A stretch of DNA of 39,954 bases from a virus: the IMG/VR virus record IMGVR_UViG_3300050131_000054, positions 1-39,954 of that record. The stretch is one strand, 5' to 3'. The stretch's first letter is position 1. Each line of letters begins with the position of its first letter. Under the pieces are notes generated by a model, which was given only the letters and a program-made list of their open reading frames with translations, had not been told where the DNA came from and searched no databases. A program made the position numbers and the translations under genes. Positions 38,648-39,954 of the stretch are shown piece after piece.

Positions 38648-38925
38648 GCACGCCTAGCGATATGGAGCAAGTTCGCGAGGTGTGCGAGGAAGAGATATCT
38701 TCCTCGGAGAGCGTACTGCGCGGCATGGCGCTGCCCGCGGACGCGGCCTATTTGACATATCACCAAAAGGCTATCATCCGGCGTGCCGCCATCGCGCGGT
38801 TGGTGCTGGCGATGCTTAACCATATGACTATTGCCGCCGTAGGTGACTCGATGGATCACTATGCGACAGAATGGGTAGCTCAAGGGATTGCAACTTGTGC
38901 CCGCGAAATTCGGGGCGAGAAATGA
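38644..38925 (+). CDS. Small helical protein, 93 aa
   Basis: ATGA overlaps with both neighbours. Helical throughout (MEQVREVCEEEISSSESVLR, QKAIIRRAAIARLVLAMLNH), with two Cys and no membrane span. Unrecognised; likely part of the recombination operon. Confidence 0.5.
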   Translation: MSTPSDMEQVREVCEEEISSSESVLRGMALPADAAYLTYHQKAIIRRAAIARLVLAMLNHMTIAAVGDSMDHYATEWVAQGIATCAREIRGEK

Positions 38926-39293
38926 CGGGTAAACCCAAAATTACAGAGGCTCAGCTATCCCACCAGGTGCAAGACTTCCTCGGCATCTACGGATGGAGGG
39001 TATTCAAGCAGGAGCCCTTGTCGCGCGCCGGCGGAGGTCGCTACGCGGGCGAATTGGGCATGCCGGATCTGCTCGCCATAAGGTACGACGCGAAGCTCTA
39101 CCATGCCAATCTGTGCGAGTATATCTGGATCGAGGTCAAAGCTAAGGGCAGGAAGCCCGCTCCACACCAGGATGAATGGCACGCCAGGGAGCGCGCGCTA
39201 GGCGCCGAAGTGTGGGTGGTGGACGACTTCGACGTGTTCCGCGAACGCTACCTCGCCAGCGGGTTGGGCCACGATCGCGCCTGGGGCGTCTGA
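38922..39293 (+). CDS. VRR-NUC / PD-(D/E)xK phage nuclease, 123 aa
   Basis: LSHQVQDFLGIYGWRVFKQE, GRYAGELGMPDLLAIRYD, then IWIEVKAKGRKPAPHQDEWH and LGAEVWVVDDFDVFRERY give the GxPD ... E-x-K core (PD near residue 46, EVK near 75) and the trailing helix of VRR-type nucleases. It could cut branched or flap DNA with the upstream annealase. The last residues (GHDRAWGV) come from the 33-bp repeat shared with the annealase gene. Confidence 0.8.
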   Translation: MTGKPKITEAQLSHQVQDFLGIYGWRVFKQEPLSRAGGGRYAGELGMPDLLAIRYDAKLYHANLCEYIWIEVKAKGRKPAPHQDEWHARERALGAEVWVVDDFDVFRERYLASGLGHDRAWGV

Positions 39294-39299
39294 CGATGA
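39267..39299 (+). repeat. 33-bp exact direct repeat, copy 2 (end of nuclease gene)
   Basis: Second copy of 36628-36660. It supplies the last eight codons and stop of the nuclease gene plus six bases beyond, in a frame different from that used in the annealase gene. Confidence 0.95.
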
Positions 39300-39348
39300 A
39301 CCGGTCGATCCGCGCTTAAATTTTAACAATCTACGAAGGAGTTTTGAA

Positions 39349-39954
39349 ATGCTCGCTTACCATTCAGACGCAACACTCAAGCGCGAAATGCTCGCGGAAC
39401 TTGCCGAGCACCGCAAGTTGGACCAGCTCGTGAAAGGTACCTACGGGGAAGGCTCTAAGGGAGACTTTAGGGGGTGCGCCGTGGGGTGCTCAATCCACTC
39501 TTTGAACCGGAAGCGTGGGACGAAGTACGCCTACGGAGATCACGAAGCATACGAGGCTGGTTTTGGCATTCCGCGCCAACTGGCGTACTTGGAGGATAGG
39601 ATCTTTAAAAATCTAACAGTGGACTTCGGGAAGTGGCCCGAACGTTTCATGCGGGCAATAACTCCGGGTGCGGATCTGTCGTTAGTGGCATCGAAGTTTA
39701 TGCTGTGGCTGCTGGTAGATAGAAAGGATGGCGTTATTCGGTTCGCCAGGAAGCATAAAGATTCAGAAGCTGCGATTAAGGGAGTTGCGGAAATCTATCG
39801 GCGCGCACTGAAGGGCGAGATTATTGCGCCAAAAGAATGGGAGGCCGCCGCCGACGCCGCCTACGCCGCCTCCGCCGCCTACGCCGCCTCCGACGCCTCC
39901 GCCGCCGCCTACGCCGCCGCCTCCGCCGCCTACGCCGCCGCCGACGCCGCCTAC
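39349..39954 (+). CDS. Ala-rich repeat protein, open at the right edge
   Basis: At least 202 codons with no stop before the window ends. Good site (gaagga) before ATG 39349. Residues 1-165 are an ordinary folded domain (GCAVGCSIHSLNRKRG, EAYEAGFGIPRQLAYLEDRI, AITPGADLSLVASKFMLWLL), then the frame enters a strict Ala repeat: AADAAYAASAAYAASDASAA and onward. Similar proteins with long Ala-Ala-x tails occur in phages and bacteria with unknown function. The gene and repeat continue beyond the window. Confidence 0.7.
   Translation, partial: MLAYHSDATLKREMLAELAEHRKLDQLVKGTYGEGSKGDFRGCAVGCSIHSLNRKRGTKYAYGDHEAYEAGFGIPRQLAYLEDRIFKNLTVDFGKWPERFMRAITPGADLSLVASKFMLWLLVDRKDGVIRFARKHKDSEAAIKGVAEIYRRALKGEIIAPKEWEAAADAAYAASAAYAASDASAAAYAAASAAYAAADAAY
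39844..39954 (+). repeat. Coding tandem repeat of GCC codons
   Basis: About 110 bases of near-pure gcc units with tac, tcc or gac codons interspersed, giving AAY, AAS and AAD steps. All Ala codons are GCC, unlike the mixed codons just upstream, which points to recent repeat expansion. Runs into the window edge. Confidence 0.9.

Noticed and set aside
39844-39954. CRISPR-like array
   Set aside because: The repeat is continuous in-frame GCC codons without unique spacers.
1-39954. tRNA or rRNA genes
   Set aside because: GGTTCGA-like words occur only inside clear coding frames without a cloverleaf context, and the intergenic gaps are too short and lack tRNA arms.

Overview
The window reads as most of the genome of a tailed bacteriophage (Caudoviricetes) with a P22-like virion module. 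From about 1 kb to the right edge the genes are packed tightly, many sharing ATGA, GTGA, TAATG or TAGTG stop/start overlaps. Hallmark proteins are recognisable by motif, size and order: large terminase, P22-type portal, scaffold, P22-type coat, gp4-like connector, gp10-like tail plug, three ejection-type proteins, beta-helix and fibre proteins, and a RecT-family annealase. I see no integrase, repressor, DNA polymerase, tRNA, rRNA or CRISPR array. The host is inferred only: the DNA is GC-rich, and several phage proteins carry Sec signal peptides ending in AFGQ, CAAQ or HAQ, a style I associate with Acidobacteriota.

Layout. 1-1069: a 101-bp copy of the start of the replication gene, then a more A/T-rich stretch with two bacterial-looking convergent ORFs. 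1070-2711: replication-type wHTH protein, Cys-rich partner and HNH nuclease. 2708-5431: small genes including a signal-peptide protein, a lipoprotein, tiny membrane peptides, an HTH protein and a virion-associated peptidoglycan hydrolase-like protein. 5647-9560: small-terminase-like protein with a DnaJ-type zinc finger, an A/T-rich probable control region, tiny genes, large terminase, and small genes leading to the portal. 9557-20861: portal, DEDDh exonuclease, scaffold, coat, secreted and beta-helix proteins, gp4-like and gp10-like tail proteins, then HNH and ASCH accessory genes. 20861-33553: fibre and ejection cluster, a GNAT gene, signal-peptide-bearing tail proteins and small membrane proteins, closed by a terminator. 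33631-34002: holin-like protein. 34009-35545: the main minus-strand operon of six small genes, two very Cys-rich. 35615-39954: plus-strand recombination module (small DNA-binding-like protein, J-domain protein, RecT annealase, coiled-coil protein, VRR-type nuclease) and an open-ended Ala-rich repeat protein running off the edge.

How it works together: the wHTH protein, RecT annealase and VRR-type nuclease would handle replication and recombination. Terminase and portal package DNA into a coat/scaffold procapsid. gp4- and gp10-like proteins close the portal and join the fibres, and three ejection proteins leave with the DNA. Lysis is probably split between the hydrolase/lipoprotein region near 5 kb and the membrane proteins near 33 kb.

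The points most worth a second look are: Sec signals on virion-module proteins; a 33-bp exact repeat shared in different frames by the RecT and nuclease genes; the 101-bp repeat and foreign island at the left end; a pure-GCC coding repeat at the right end; the Cys-rich minus-strand operon; and a shared C-terminal HxMDWR tail in two neighbouring packaging-region proteins. All calls were made by eye from translated sequence; no database search was run.
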